This document shows, piece after piece, positions 1 through 8,528 of a DNA stretch of 64,000 nt; the stretch's first letter is position 1; each line of letters opens with the position of its first letter. The stretch spans positions 62,001 through 126,000 of the forward strand of contig NZ_JAPZBC010000001.1 of NCBI RefSeq assembly GCF_027460265.1, read 5' to 3'. This DNA comes from Streptomyces sp. WMMC940. Its GTDB lineage: Bacteria; Actinomycetota; Actinomycetes; Streptomycetales; Streptomycetaceae. The notes under the pieces were generated by a model that saw nothing but the letters and a program-made list of their open reading frames with translations, did not search any database and was not told the origin of the DNA. A program made the translations under genes and the position numbers.

Positions 1-2
1 TG

Positions 3-386
3 CGAGCCCAGCGCGGAGCCACCGGGCCGGACGTTCTTTCATACAAGCTGCTCGGCGCCTCCTGGGTCGCCGCCTTCGCCGCCCTCTTCCTCGCCATCAC
101 CGGCCTGACGTCCGCCTTCGACATGCCGGAACTGCAGTCCGTCCTCTGGCCCGCCGGTTCCGGCCTCATCGTCGGCATGCTCTACCTCGCCGAAGGCGCC
201 GCACGTCGCAACCTGCTGCACTACGGCCTCGGCGTCTGGCTGGCTCTGACCTCCTGCACCGCGCTCTTCCTCGGTACCCCCGGCCTCTACTGGGTCCTTG
301 CGGTTGCAGGCGGCGGCGCCTACACCCTCGCCGGGGCCCTCGAACGCCGACGCCTCGCACAGCATGCAGGGCGTTCCCGGCACTGA
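3..386 (+). CDS. C-terminal part of an integral membrane protein (5' end outside window)
   Basis: The frame is open from the first bases and ends at 386, so the start lies upstream of the window. The visible 127 residues form about four hydrophobic segments (near residues 15-37, 45-62, 73-92 and 95-113) separated by short polar loops, with an Arg/His-rich cytoplasmic tail. No family motif is recognisable. It could be the end of a polytopic membrane protein with an N-terminal soluble domain, but function cannot be assigned. Everything immediately downstream is transposon debris. Confidence 0.6.
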   Translation, partial: RAQRGATGPDVLSYKLLGASWVAAFAALFLAITGLTSAFDMPELQSVLWPAGSGLIVGMLYLAEGAARRNLLHYGLGVWLALTSCTALFLGTPGLYWVLAVAGGGAYTLAGALERRRLAQHAGRSRH

Positions 387-459
387 CGGCCCCACTCGCC
401 CAAGGCGTCCTGGCGGCCGAGTCAACCGGTCCGCCAGGACGGTCGGCTGCATCCGCCCT

Positions 460-1010
460 GAGCCGTCCGGGGTTCGTTGGAGGTCCCAGTCGGCGGTTCC
501 GACCTGCTGTTTGGCGGCTGCTCGTTGGTGTGCTGCTTCGTGCTCGACGAGTGGGATGTGGCCGACTCCACCGTGGATACGGCTGCGGTTGTGGCCGTCG
601 ACCCACTCGGCGGTGGGCAGCTCGATGTGCGAGAGCGTCCTCACGGCCGCCCGAGCCTGCTCCAGCTACGTACTGAACAGGCCGGTCGTGGACTCCACGA
701 GCGCGCTGTCGTACGCGTCGCCCACCGAGCCCACCGAGGCGGCGATGTCGGCCCGGTCGAGGTTTTCGGTGAGCCGGAACCACCTCGCGATCCCGCGTCG
801 GAATGGTGTGTCAGCCAGTCCGGGACGGGTGGCGGGCCGGCGGAGCCCGCTGCCACAGCGCCGTCGCCGTGCGCCGGTCCGCTTCCGCAGAGCGGCGCAC
901 GGCGACCGCCCTGGGACGGCGTGCGCGACGCACAACGTCGCGCATCAGCCGCTCGATGGTGCACGCCGGTGCCTATCAAGGACGTCCGAAACTTCGTCGC
1001 CGTCGCCGCG
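460..1010 (-). pseudogene. Decayed IS3-family transposase (orfB-like) remnant
   Basis: Translating the minus strand in changing frames gives successive pieces of an IS3-type DDE transposase: TIERLMRDVVRRA near 930-980, THHSDAG near 800-825 (second catalytic Asp region), ASVGSVGDAYDSALVEST near 690-750 (with the catalytic Glu) and IELPTAEWVDGHNRSRIHGG near 560-630. At least two frameshifts and an in-frame stop (near 665) separate them, so it cannot encode an active enzyme. It differs in sequence from the intact IS3-family element at 1782-3059. Confidence 0.75.
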
Positions 1011-1200
1011 TCCGTCGACAGCCCGTGGTCCGCCCCTGTGCCACTGCCCGGCCACGGCGTCGGCACGTCCCACTTCCACGACACCGGACCTGAGGCGACG
1101 GACGCAGCCGGCTGCTGTGGGTCGACCGGGACCACCGACCCGGTGCCACTTGGGACGATTTCAAGCGCTCGCAGCCGCCTGAGCAACGCGATTTGGCCTC

Positions 1201-1287
1201 GAACGAGTCAATTGGCCCCACGGGAACGAGTCTTCTGGCCCCAGACAGCGATCTTCGAGGCTCCTCGTGAACGAGTCGATTGGCCCC
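1201..1287. repeat. Three imperfect 19-bp direct repeats
   Basis: The motif GAACGAGTCNNNTGGCCCC occurs at 1201-1219, 1224-1242 and 1269-1287; the three variable bases are AAT, TTC and GAT. Spacing is 4 and 26 bp. Multiple short repeats of this kind are known from the ends of some insertion sequences (for example IS21-type ends), but no matching transposase is adjacent. They lie 77 bp upstream of the YunG-like start and could also be protein-binding sites. Confidence 0.6.
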
Positions 1288-1363
1288 GGTGGCTTTGATC
1301 GTGTCCGCCGACGGCGCTCGTCGATCCGGGCCGTTGTCAGTGTCGGCTGGAAGGATCACCGGC

Positions 1364-1834
1364 ATGACACCGTTGCTTCTCACCGACATCGAGCGAGCCG
1401 TTCGCAGCAGTTGGAGTGCCGAGACGTGCACGCCTGAGTTCCGATCGCGCTGGAGCCCGGACAACCCGGCTCGGGACCAGTGCGGTGTGACGGCCATGGT
1501 GCTCAATGACCTGCTGGGAGGTGAGCTGATCCGGGGAGAAGTACACGTCAACGGCGAGCGTGTGGACTACCACTGGTGGAACCGCCTGGGCCTGGGCCTT
1601 GAGATCGACCTCACCCGCGAGCAGTTCGGGCCGGAGGAGACTGTCACCGAGGGTGTTGTCATTCCCCGACCGCCCGTGACCGAATGGCGCAGACTTCGTG
1701 AGGAGTACGAGCTTCTCCGCGATCGTGTCATGGACAAGCTCAACCGGCAGCAGTCGAGGATCTCCGGCGATACGTCTTGTCTGTCAATCCCCCGGTTTCG
1801 TGGAGACCTTCCTATGCAGCCAGCTCCCCGGTGA
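1364..1834 (+). CDS. YunG-like protein, 3' end replaced by insertion sequence
   Basis: The protein starts at the ATG at 1364, preceded by AAGGA at 1351-1355. Residues such as SWSAETC, CGVTAMVLNDLLGGEL, YHWWNRL and DLTREQF match the small YunG family of unknown function found in Bacillus and many streptomycetes. About 139 native residues remain; from 1782 the frame runs into the end of an IS3-family element and the last ~17 residues are IS-encoded. YunG proteins are usually about this long, so only the extreme C terminus may be lost. The right-hand side of the IS has unrelated DNA, so the neighbourhood is rearranged. Confidence 0.7.
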   Translation: MTPLLLTDIERAVRSSWSAETCTPEFRSRWSPDNPARDQCGVTAMVLNDLLGGELIRGEVHVNGERVDYHWWNRLGLGLEIDLTREQFGPEETVTEGVVIPRPPVTEWRRLREEYELLRDRVMDKLNRQQSRISGDTSCLSIPRFRGDLPMQPAPR

Positions 1835-2732
1835 AGCCGGCCCAGTAGTCGTGTTCGTAGTCGATCGGGCTCTTCCAGCCGCACACGCTGTGTAGTCGTC
1901 GAGCGTTGTAGAAGTCGGTGATCCAGGTCGCGATCCGGATCCGGGCCTCGGTGCGGGTGGCGAAGGTCCGGCGATGGACGTACTCGACCTTCAGCACGCT
2001 GTTGAACGCCTCGCTGACGGCGTTGTCGAAACATGATCCGACCCGGCCCATGGACTGGGTGACGCCCAGCTTCCGGCAGGCCCGGCGGAACTTCCGCGAG
2101 CCGTACTCGCTTCCGCGATCGCTGTGGAAGATCACACCGCGGACGTCCCCGCCGCGGGTGGCGGCGGCCATGTGGAGGGCAGCGACGACCAGGTCGGCAT
2201 CGTGGCGGGCGCCCATCGCATAGCCGAGCAGGCGGCGGGAGAACAGGTCTATGACCGTGGCCAGATAGAGCTTGCCCTCGCCGGCGTCGATCTCGGTCAT
2301 GTCTCCGCACCAGACCAGGTCGGGCGCCTCGGCGGTGAAGTCGCGGCGCACGAAGTCCGGGGCGGCCAGCCGTTTCCCCGGCCGGGTCAGCCCCCGCCGT
2401 CTTCGTACCTTCCGCGCGACCAGGCCGAACTCCGACATGATCTTCGCGACGGTGTTCACGGAGACCCGCCAGCCCTGCCTCACCAGCCTGATCCAGATCT
2501 TCGGCGAGCCGTAGGTGCCGCCGGAGTCGTCGAACTCCTCCTTCACCGCTTCGATCAGACGCTGTCTGCGCAGCTCACGCCGGGTGGGCCGACGGGTGCG
2601 GTGCTTGTAGAACCATGCCTCGCTCACGCCCAGAGCGCGGCAGGAGACACGGTGCGAAATGCCGTGCTCGGTCCTGAAGTCGCTGATCACCCCGACGACG
2701 GACGCCGGGTCCGCCACGGCTACTTCACCCAC
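1812..2732 (-). CDS. IS3-family transposase OrfB (DDE integrase)
   Basis: This 306-aa protein has an HTH_21-like region followed by an rve integrase core. The catalytic triad is visible as D in WCGDMTEID, D in IFHSDRGSEY and E in NAVSEAFNSVLKVE. Its start overlaps the end of orfA by 13 bp in the -1 frame, the arrangement that in IS3 elements produces an OrfAB fusion by -1 frameshifting. It looks identical to the copy at 61744-62664 and no lesion is visible, so the enzyme is probably functional. Confidence 0.93.
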   Translation of the reverse strand: MGEVAVADPASVVGVISDFRTEHGISHRVSCRALGVSEAWFYKHRTRRPTRRELRRQRLIEAVKEEFDDSGGTYGSPKIWIRLVRQGWRVSVNTVAKIMSEFGLVARKVRRRRGLTRPGKRLAAPDFVRRDFTAEAPDLVWCGDMTEIDAGEGKLYLATVIDLFSRRLLGYAMGARHDADLVVAALHMAAATRGGDVRGVIFHSDRGSEYGSRKFRRACRKLGVTQSMGRVGSCFDNAVSEAFNSVLKVEYVHRRTFATRTEARIRIATWITDFYNARRLHSVCGWKSPIDYEHDYWAGFTGELAA

Positions 2733-3016
2733 AGGACCATGCAGCGTTTGAGGACATCACGCTCCATGACCAGTTCCTTCTTCTCCCGCTTGAGCTGGGC
2801 GACCTCACGCCGCAGACGCTCCAGCTCGTCACTCCCGCCGGCCGGTGCGATCCCTGCCCGACGGGCGCGGGAGACCCAACTCGCCAGAGTGGTCTCGTTG
2901 ATCCCCAGGTCTTCGGCGACCTCGGCGATCGTCTTGCCGGTCTCCGTCACGATCCGTACGGCCCCCTCACGGAACTCCGGATCGAACTTCCGTCGCTTCT
3001 CCGCCATGACTCCCAA
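2720..3016 (-). CDS. IS3-family transposase OrfA (HTH protein)
   Basis: This 98-aa protein has a helix-turn-helix of the HTH_Tnp_1 type (KTIAEVAEDLGINETTLASW) and a C-terminal leucine-zipper-like coiled coil (residues ~63-90, ELERLRREVAQLKREKKELV). The family role is binding the IS ends and multimerising with OrfB. It begins with ATG 44 bp inside the IS end. Confidence 0.92.
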   Translation of the reverse strand: MGVMAEKRRKFDPEFREGAVRIVTETGKTIAEVAEDLGINETTLASWVSRARRAGIAPAGGSDELERLRREVAQLKREKKELVMERDVLKRCMVLWVK

Positions 3017-3061
3017 CTTCCCCTGCAGTCACGGTCTTCACGCTACGAGGGGAGGGACACC

Positions 3062-3304
3062 CTCAACAGCTCCGGCGGCCTGGACGTCAAGCGCCTGCAG
3101 ATGACGACCGGCGACTACAACGGCGACGGCCGCGACGACCTCGCCATCTTGAACCACCAGACCGACAACGCCGTCAAGATGTGGACCTGGACCGCCCGGC
3201 CCGACGCCCTCTTCAACGGTGGCCAGGCCGGCTGGGCATCCAACCCCGGCGCCTGGGCCTACACCTCCACCACGCTCGTCAACACCTACCACACCGGCAA
3301 CTGA
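3062..3304 (+). pseudogene. C-terminal fragment of an FG-GAP/VCBS-repeat protein
   Basis: The frame is open directly from the IS end, so the gene was cut by the insertion. The fragment carries one FG-GAP calcium-binding loop, DYNGDGRDDLAIL, then a tail ending TYHTGN before the TGA. FG-GAP repeat proteins of streptomycetes are usually secreted, beta-propeller-like and often fused to a hydrolase; that part is missing here. A strong terminator follows 10 bp after the stop. Confidence 0.75.
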
Positions 3305-3314
3305 CCATCTGTTC

Positions 3315-3359
3315 AGTGTGGGGTGCCCGGCCGATCAACGCGGCCGGACACCCCACACT
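3315..3359 (+). terminator. Strong hairpin terminator after the FG-GAP gene fragment
   Basis: 19-nt arms (3315-3333 and 3341-3359) pair with a single mismatch around a 7-nt loop (ATCAACG). It lies just after the stop codon at 3304. No long U tract follows, which is normal for streptomycete terminators. Confidence 0.8.
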
Positions 3360-3427
3360 CGCGGGCCCCAGGCCTGGACGAGGCCGGACAGACCCCTGGC
3401 CCGGCGCCGCTGTTCGTTCGTACGGGG

Positions 3428-4010
3428 TTATGTCCAGCGCATCCCGATTGCGGACAGCAGCTCCATCCGCTCCGGCGTCAGGGTCGCGGCCCGGCTGCGC
3501 TGGTTGCCGATCCAGGCCCCCAGCTTGTGCTCCCGCTCCTCCTGGTCTTCGCCGACGACGATCCGTTCGACGTGCTTCCTCGGGACCCGAAGGTGCCCCT
3601 CGCGCTCGTAGAACTGCTTGGCGGCGTTCGTAGTTCATCGCCCATTTGTCAGCCTGTGTACGGCGCGGCTGCGGCTTCTCCTCCTCGCTGGCGGGCTCGA
3701 TCCCGAGGACCTGCTCGCACATCCACTGCTGCACGGTCGTGAGCTGGTCCCAGCCGAGCCGCACCGACTGCACCCACCGCCCGAGATCCTCGCCCTGGCG
3801 CACGACGTCGCCCGCCGTGGTGGGCAGCGCCTCACCGGCGTCCAGGTGCATCCGGACCAGGTGGAAGCACCGCTGCCATTCCGCCGGAGCCCCCAGTCCT
3901 CATCGACAAGCCCGTCCAGCAGGTGAGGAGAGATGCCGGCGACACGCACCCATATCGCCGTCGTACCACCCGGGTTGCTCGCCCGCGCGACCTGCGCAGT
4001 CAGAGGCGGG
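3428..4010 (-). pseudogene. Remnant of a DEAD-type helicase with Helicase Associated domain
   Basis: Pieces of the streptomycete helicase-associated repeat can be read on the minus strand: MHLDAGEALPTT, GRWVQSVRLGWDQLTTVQQW and CEQVLGIEPA in one frame, then (after a +1 shift near 3620) a segment ending LTPERMELLSAIGMRWT with stop at 3428-3430. A further shift near 3880 separates DEDWG from EWQRCFHLVRM. Only the C-terminal part is present, without helicase motifs. It is a dead gene end. Confidence 0.7.
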
Positions 4011-4331
4011 ACTCGCTCACCGGAACGGGGGCGGAGGGACAACGGGCACCTCGACAGCTGCATCGGTCATCGGAACTACCCGAGCATGCCCGTTGACCAT
4101 GCTGCCGCACCGGGAAACTCCAAGATCCCCGACAGAGTCAAGCTGAAGGATGCGCGGCCTCTCCGCGCCAGGGCCCTCCTTCTCCCCTCCCTGTTGATCC
4201 CGGCCGCACAGCGCGGTACTCCGGGCCCCGGGCGTGATCCCCACGCTCATTGACTCGCCAGCACAGGCGAAGGACATACCGGCGTGCAAGGGCGCTGTCG
4301 GCGGGTACACTGACGCGCCACGTCGAGCCGA
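4011..4331. other. Intergenic region upstream of the TerC gene
   Basis: Only the last remains of the helicase pseudogene and AT-poor leader sequence are visible. I looked for a manganese-sensing yybP-ykoY type leader, common before TerC genes, and found no convincing fold by eye. No credible reading frame is seen. Confidence 0.4.
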
Positions 4332-5657
4332 ATGCCGCACACTCATGTAGAAGGGCCGGTGCACCTCGCACCGGCCGTGGTGGAAGTGGCCGCTGTGCTC
4401 GAGGTCCCGGTCTGGCTGTGGGTGGCGTTCGCCGCGACGGTGGTCGTGTCGCTGGCGATCGACCTTCTGGCGCACCGAACCGCGCACGTCATCGGGTTCA
4501 AGGAAGCCGCCGCCTGGAGCGGACTGTGGGTGGGTCTCGCGCTCGTCTTCGGCGCCGTCGTCTTCCTCGTCCTGGGCACGACCGCGGGAACCGAGTACAC
4601 GACCGCCTGGCTGCTGGAGAAGAGCCTGTCGGTCGACAACCTCTTCGTCTTCGCCGTGATCTTCTCCTACTTCAAGGTCCCCCGCGCCTACCAGCACCGC
4701 GTGCTGTTCTTCGGCGTCATCGGGGCACTGGTCTTCCGCGGCATCTTCCTCTCCCTCGGCGTGGCCGTGGTCAGCCGCTTCACCGCCGTGCTGTTCGCCT
4801 TCGCGGCCGTCCTCTTCTACAGCACCTACAAACTCCTCAAGGACGAGGAGGAAAGCTTCGACCCCGGACAGAGCTTCGCCGTACGCACGCTGCGCAAGAT
4901 CATCCCAGTGCGGGATGAGTACGCGGGGACGAAGTTCTTCGTCAAAGAGGCCGGCAAGCGCGTGGCCACCCCGCTGCTTGCAGTCGTCACGGCGATCGAG
5001 GCCGCCGACCTGATCTTCGCCGTCGACAGCGTCCCGGCCGTCCTCGCCGTCAGCGACGACGCCTTCATCGTCTATACCAGCAACGCCTTCGCGATCCTGG
5101 GCCTGCGGGCCCTCTACTTCATGCTCGCCGGCCTGCTCGACCGCTTCCACTACCTCAACCGGGGCCTCGCGATCATCCTGTCCTTCATCGGCATCAAGCT
5201 CATCCTCCAGGCATCCCACAAGACGATCAGCCCCAGCGTCCCGGAGATCCCCTCACCGGTCAGCCTTGCCGTGATCGTCCTCGTGCTGGCTGGCTCGATC
5301 GTCCTCAGCCTGACCAGACCCATCAAGCACCCCGAAGCCATACCCGAACCGGGTCTTACGCCCGGCACGGAAGCCGGGGCCAGCCAGAACCCCATGTCGG
5401 ACGGCGGCGCACCGGAGCAACTCCAGCCACTTCCCGACTCTCCAGTACGGGCATATCGTAAAAAAATGGTCAAGGAAGCGCGCGACACCGATACGCATGT
5501 GTGCCCAGCTTGTCAGCAGCCCGTCACCGCAGAGATCACACGCCACAAGACGCTGGGCGTCTTCGTACCCGTATGGGGGCCGGGGCCATGCCATAACCCT
5601 GACTGCTCAGAGTACGTGCCCAAGCCGCGCCACAGACCGCACCCCACCTCCCGGTGA
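4332..5657 (+). CDS. TerC/Alx family integral membrane protein with C-terminal zinc-ribbon-like tail
   Basis: This 441-aa protein has the TerC fold: seven to nine membrane segments between residues ~25 and 335, with the conserved acidic motifs of the family visible as EKSLSVDNLFVF and EAADLIFAVDSVPA. TerC/Alx proteins are linked to manganese export and to metal supply for exported enzymes. After the last membrane segment comes a polar linker and then C391-x2-C394 and C420-x4-C425, a probable metal-binding ribbon that typical TerC proteins lack. The ATG at 4332 precedes a perfect 9-bp hairpin (4354-4376), so GTG codons at 4377-4386 are alternative starts. Confidence 0.88.
   Translation: MPHTHVEGPVHLAPAVVEVAAVLEVPVWLWVAFAATVVVSLAIDLLAHRTAHVIGFKEAAAWSGLWVGLALVFGAVVFLVLGTTAGTEYTTAWLLEKSLSVDNLFVFAVIFSYFKVPRAYQHRVLFFGVIGALVFRGIFLSLGVAVVSRFTAVLFAFAAVLFYSTYKLLKDEEESFDPGQSFAVRTLRKIIPVRDEYAGTKFFVKEAGKRVATPLLAVVTAIEAADLIFAVDSVPAVLAVSDDAFIVYTSNAFAILGLRALYFMLAGLLDRFHYLNRGLAIILSFIGIKLILQASHKTISPSVPEIPSPVSLAVIVLVLAGSIVLSLTRPIKHPEAIPEPGLTPGTEAGASQNPMSDGGAPEQLQPLPDSPVRAYRKKMVKEARDTDTHVCPACQQPVTAEITRHKTLGVFVPVWGPGPCHNPDCSEYVPKPRHRPHPTSR
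4354..4376. promoter_or_regulatory. 9-bp perfect inverted repeat at the TerC gene start
   Basis: GGCCGGTGC and GCACCGGCC pair around the 5-nt loop ACCTC. If translation starts at 4332 the hairpin is inside the coding region. If it starts at one of the GTG codons at 4377-4386 it would be a leader hairpin or operator directly before the start. Confidence 0.4.
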
Positions 5658-5830
5658 CTCATACGGTTTCACCGGCCAGGGGCCAGCGCCATCCCTACGT
5701 ACGCCGTTCTTGCATCAGCTGCGTGATCCGTACGGGGCGATGCCTGCTGAGTACGGGGCAGCGCCCGGATACTGGACTGCGAGGCCAGCGCCTCCCGGAG
5801 CCGTTGGATCTCGAGCTGCTGGGCGGCGAT

Positions 5831-5985
5831 CCTCCCGCACCTACTACGACCGTTGCCGGGCCCGCGGCAAAACCCACACCCAGGCCCTCCTCCGCCTCGC
5901 CCGCCACCGCATCAGCGTCCTGTTCGCCATGCTCCGCGACGGCACCTTCTACGAGTCACGCCTACCCGAGGCAGCCGCCGCATGA
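5831..5985 (+). pseudogene. C-terminal remnant of an IS110-family transposase
   Basis: The in-frame stretch reading TYYDRCRARGKTHTQALL then ISVLFAMLRDGTFYE is the characteristic end of IS110-type transposases, where a Tnp_2 domain is followed by this helix pair. The upstream catalytic parts are absent. It is not from the same gene as the IS110 element at 33.7-35.2 kb. Confidence 0.65.
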
Positions 5986-6212
5986 CCACCTCGGGCTTGA
6001 CGAAGGACATAGAGGCACCCCCCCATGACTGCGACGCAGCCCAGAACATGCTCGGACAGGCGGTCGCCGTGTATCTCGACGGGGGACCGACCCCGGCCGC
6101 CGTCCCTTCCTCGATCGTGGACATCACAGGCGACGCCCCGCTCCTGCTGCGCGCGGGCTCGATCGGCGCGGATCAACTACGGAAGGTCGTGCCGGAACTG
6201 CGGGAACGCTGA
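5982..6212 (+). pseudogene. C-terminal fragment of a Sua5/YwlC/TsaC-type threonylcarbamoyl-AMP synthase
   Basis: The segment AQNMLGQAVAVYLDGGPTP and the following SSIVDITGDAPLLLRAGSI correspond to the end of the YrdC domain and linker of Sua5/TsaC proteins, which make threonylcarbamoyl-AMP for tRNA t6A37. Only ~60 of ~215 residues remain, with an ATG at 5982 that is probably fortuitous. The N-terminal nucleotide-binding fold is missing, so this is not the functional housekeeping copy. Confidence 0.65.
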
Positions 6213-6219
6213 CAAGGCG

Positions 6220-6861
6220 TCATGGCGCGGAGGCGACGGGCGTGTCAAGGCCGCGGGTGGTGACCAGCTGGGCGATGCCGTCGGCGAGCCGATAGGACAG
6301 GCCCACGACCGCGGCGTCGTCGGCTTCGACGGCGTCCGCGAGGATGCGGGAGCGGTCCAGCAACAGGTCCACCGTGTGCCGGATGTGCTCGGTGATGAAG
6401 TCGGTGTCCTCGGTGTGTCCGGCGGCGCGCGCCGCCAGCACGCTGGGGGTCACGCGTTCGATGACGTCCCGCACGTAGCCTCCGGCTGTTGTGCCGTCCT
6501 GGACGGCGGAGCGGGTGGCCGCGACCGCGCCGCAGGCGTCGTGGCCGAGCACGACGACCAGCGGCGATCCGAGGACGCTGACCGCGTACTCGATGCTGCC
6601 GAGCACTTCCGGCCCCATGACGTGCCCTGCAGTGCGCACCACGAACAGGTCGCCCAGCCCGCGGTCGAAGATGATCTCAGCGGCCAGCCGGGAGTCGGAG
6701 CATCCGAAGATCACCGCGAATGGGTTCTGGGCGGGGACGACCTCGGTGCGGCGGGCAGCGTCCTGGTTCGGGTGGTCCGGTGAGCCGGCGACGAAGCGCT
6801 GGTTGCCGGCCAGGAGCGTCTCGAAGGCTTCACGGGGCGTCGGAGTCTGGGCGTCGGTCAT
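6220..6861 (-). CDS. Beta-class carbonic anhydrase
   Basis: This 213-aa protein interconverts CO2 and bicarbonate. The zinc site of beta carbonic anhydrases is complete: C54, D56 and R58 in CSDSR, with H107 and C110 in GHDACG. Length is normal for the bacterial enzyme and no signal peptide is visible, so it is cytoplasmic. It is the last gene of a minus-strand group that begins at 13.2 kb; 83 bp separate it from the ccdA-like gene. Membership in a common transcript is not shown. Confidence 0.93.
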   Translation of the reverse strand: MTDAQTPTPREAFETLLAGNQRFVAGSPDHPNQDAARRTEVVPAQNPFAVIFGCSDSRLAAEIIFDRGLGDLFVVRTAGHVMGPEVLGSIEYAVSVLGSPLVVVLGHDACGAVAATRSAVQDGTTAGGYVRDVIERVTPSVLAARAAGHTEDTDFITEHIRHTVDLLLDRSRILADAVEADDAAVVGLSYRLADGIAQLVTTRGLDTPVASAP

Positions 6862-6944
6862 GGCCGCAGATTACGTCCCGCACGCGCGGGACGCTCGAGC
6901 GGCCTCTTGCCCGGAGTGTCTTGGTGCCAGGGCCACCTGGGTCC

Positions 6945-7829
6945 TCATCGGACTTCCGGGGTGCGCTGTGGTCCGGTGTCGGAGAGGTCGGTGTGGCGCG
7001 CTCGGCGGCGGATCAACAGTGCCGCGATGAACAGGAGCACGACGAGGATGGCGATGGAGGCTGGACCGAGGGCATCCACGCCGTCCGCGATGGCGCGTTG
7101 GAGGGTGCCGGCCGCGTCGATGACCGGGTCAGTCATGGACGGGGCGTCTTGGAGCCGGATCTCGTACCAGCCGTAGTAGCCGACGTAGGCGCCGACCAGG
7201 AGGAGCAGGCCGCCGCCGAGGCGGGGTGCGATCGCGCCGAGGCGGCGCAGTCGGGTGACGGCGGTGGTGCGGGTGAGGGCGACGGTCAGGGAGGCGGCGC
7301 CGACGATCAGGCCCATGCCGGCGGCGTAGGCGGTGAACAGGGCGACGCCTTCGCCGGTGGAGCCGGTGCGGAAGGCGGAGACGACGATGGCGAGGAAGGG
7401 GGCGATGGTGCAGCCCAGGGAGGCCGTGGCGTACGCCATGCCGAACAGTGCCATCGAGGGCAGGGAGCGGGTCACCTTCGGTGCCCGCCGGAGCTTCGGT
7501 GTAAGGGTCGGCAGCTGGCGGCCGGCGAGCAGCCATCCGCCCGCGGTGGCTATGAGAACGCCGAAGGCGATGGTGAACCAGGGCAGGTGCTGCTGCACCT
7601 GCCCCGCGACCGGCTGGATCGCCAGGCCGAACACACCGAAGAGAGCGGCGAATCCGAGAGTGATCGCGGCAGTTGCGGCCAGGGCCCGGCCGACGGCGGC
7701 GGTGCGGCTGGGGGTGTCGTCGCCGAGGACGAGGAGCGAGAGGTAGGCGGGGAGCAGGGCGAAGCCACAGGGGTTGACGGCGGCGAGCATCCCGGCGCCG
7801 AGTGCGAGGGCGAGAGGCAGGTCGGACAT
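6945..7829 (-). CDS. CcdA/DsbD-like thiol-disulfide transmembrane electron carrier
   Basis: This 294-aa membrane protein has six or more TM helices and the two conserved cysteines of the CcdA family, C21 in AVNPCGFALLP and C140 in ASLGCTIAP. These proteins carry reducing equivalents from cytoplasmic thioredoxin across the membrane to extracytoplasmic thiol proteins. The gene lies 6 bp downstream of the TlpA-like lipoprotein gene, so the lipoprotein is its probable redox partner. A C-terminal extra TM helix and a basic tail (RRRARHTD) follow the core. Confidence 0.9.
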   Translation of the reverse strand: MSDLPLALALGAGMLAAVNPCGFALLPAYLSLLVLGDDTPSRTAAVGRALAATAAITLGFAALFGVFGLAIQPVAGQVQQHLPWFTIAFGVLIATAGGWLLAGRQLPTLTPKLRRAPKVTRSLPSMALFGMAYATASLGCTIAPFLAIVVSAFRTGSTGEGVALFTAYAAGMGLIVGAASLTVALTRTTAVTRLRRLGAIAPRLGGGLLLLVGAYVGYYGWYEIRLQDAPSMTDPVIDAAGTLQRAIADGVDALGPASIAILVVLLFIAALLIRRRARHTDLSDTGPQRTPEVR

Positions 7830-7835
7830 GGCGGT

Positions 7836-8429
7836 TCAGCCGGTGAGCCCGGCGACCTTGTCGGCCAGACCCTTGCCGGCCGGCAGCACGCCTTCATAGA
7901 CGGTGGTGCCGTCCTTGTCGAGGATCACGTACCGGCTCTGCTCGGTGACCTTGAACCGCTTCCACACCTCACCCTTCTCATCCGAGAGCTGCGGGAAGGA
8001 GCCGGTGCCCGTGGCGGAGACGAAGTCCTTCATCGCGGCGTTCTTGTCGAGGCCGGCGACGCCGACGACGTTCGCCTTGCCTGCGTTGTCCGCGGCGACC
8101 TTGGCCGTCTCGGCCGCCTGGGCCTTGCACTTGGGGCACCACGGTGCCCAGAACCACAGGACGGTCGGCTTGCCCGCGAGCGTCCTCGCGTCGAACGGCT
8201 TGCCGTCCACCGTGGTGGCAGTGAAGTCCAGCGCCGCGGGCACCTTGGCCCCGCCCGCCCCGGTACCGCTCCCGTCCGAGCCGGCGGAAGGCTGGGCGGG
8301 GGACGATGCCGTCGACGGGGAGACTGCCCCCGCGTCACCGGCGGAATCCGAGCCGCCGTTCGCACCGCACCCGGTGAGAGCGAGCAGCGCAGCGGCGACG
8401 GTGGCCGGAATGACGGTGCGGGGACGCAT
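7836..8429 (-). CDS. TlpA-like thioredoxin-fold lipoprotein
   Basis: This 197-aa protein has a lipoprotein signal peptide (lipobox LTGC, lipidated Cys21), a Ser/Gly/Ala-rich linker to about residue 62, and a redoxin domain with the active site WCPKC (C98, C101). It should act on the outer face of the membrane as a disulfide reductase or oxidase. Its gene sits directly upstream of the ccdA-like gene, which would recharge it. The target may be a protein or metal(loid) compound handled by the neighbouring radical SAM/methyltransferase genes; this is inference. Confidence 0.9.
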   Translation of the reverse strand: MRPRTVIPATVAAALLALTGCGANGGSDSAGDAGAVSPSTASSPAQPSAGSDGSGTGAGGAKVPAALDFTATTVDGKPFDARTLAGKPTVLWFWAPWCPKCKAQAAETAKVAADNAGKANVVGVAGLDKNAAMKDFVSATGTGSFPQLSDEKGEVWKRFKVTEQSRYVILDKDGTTVYEGVLPAGKGLADKVAGLTG

Positions 8430-8528
8430 TGATGACTCCTGTATGTCGGGGACCGGAGGGGAGAGTAGACCGCTTCCTCGGGTCGTGGGGGTGCTGATGG
8501 CCTTACGGTTCGGTGACGCATACGCGGA

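Larger units (their letters stand above)
1782..3059 (-). mobile_element. IS3-family insertion sequence, copy A (1278 bp)
   Basis: Boundaries come from comparison with the copy at 61417-62694, which is also exactly 1278 bp but inverted. The ends are imperfect inverted repeats of about 26 bp (19 matches), starting TGTCAATCCCCC at one end and TGTCCCTCCCCT at the other. It carries the usual overlapping orfA and orfB. No target-site duplication is visible: 5'-GTC flanks one side and CCC the other. The left flank is a YunG-like gene and the right flank an FG-GAP gene fragment, which suggests a deletion or recombination after insertion. Confidence 0.93.

Noticed and set aside
4011..4353. A yybP-ykoY manganese riboswitch before the TerC gene
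   Set aside because: No conserved fold or motifs could be recognised by eye; a covariance search would be needed.
4017..5219. A 400-codon minus-strand frame opposite the TerC gene
   Set aside because: Composition of an antisense shadow (Glu/Asp/Gly rich) with no domain; TerC on the plus strand is certain.
6720..8432. A 570-codon plus-strand frame over the carbonic anhydrase, ccdA and tlpA-like genes
   Set aside because: Low-complexity Gly/Asp/Glu composition and no motif; the minus-strand genes have complete catalytic motifs.
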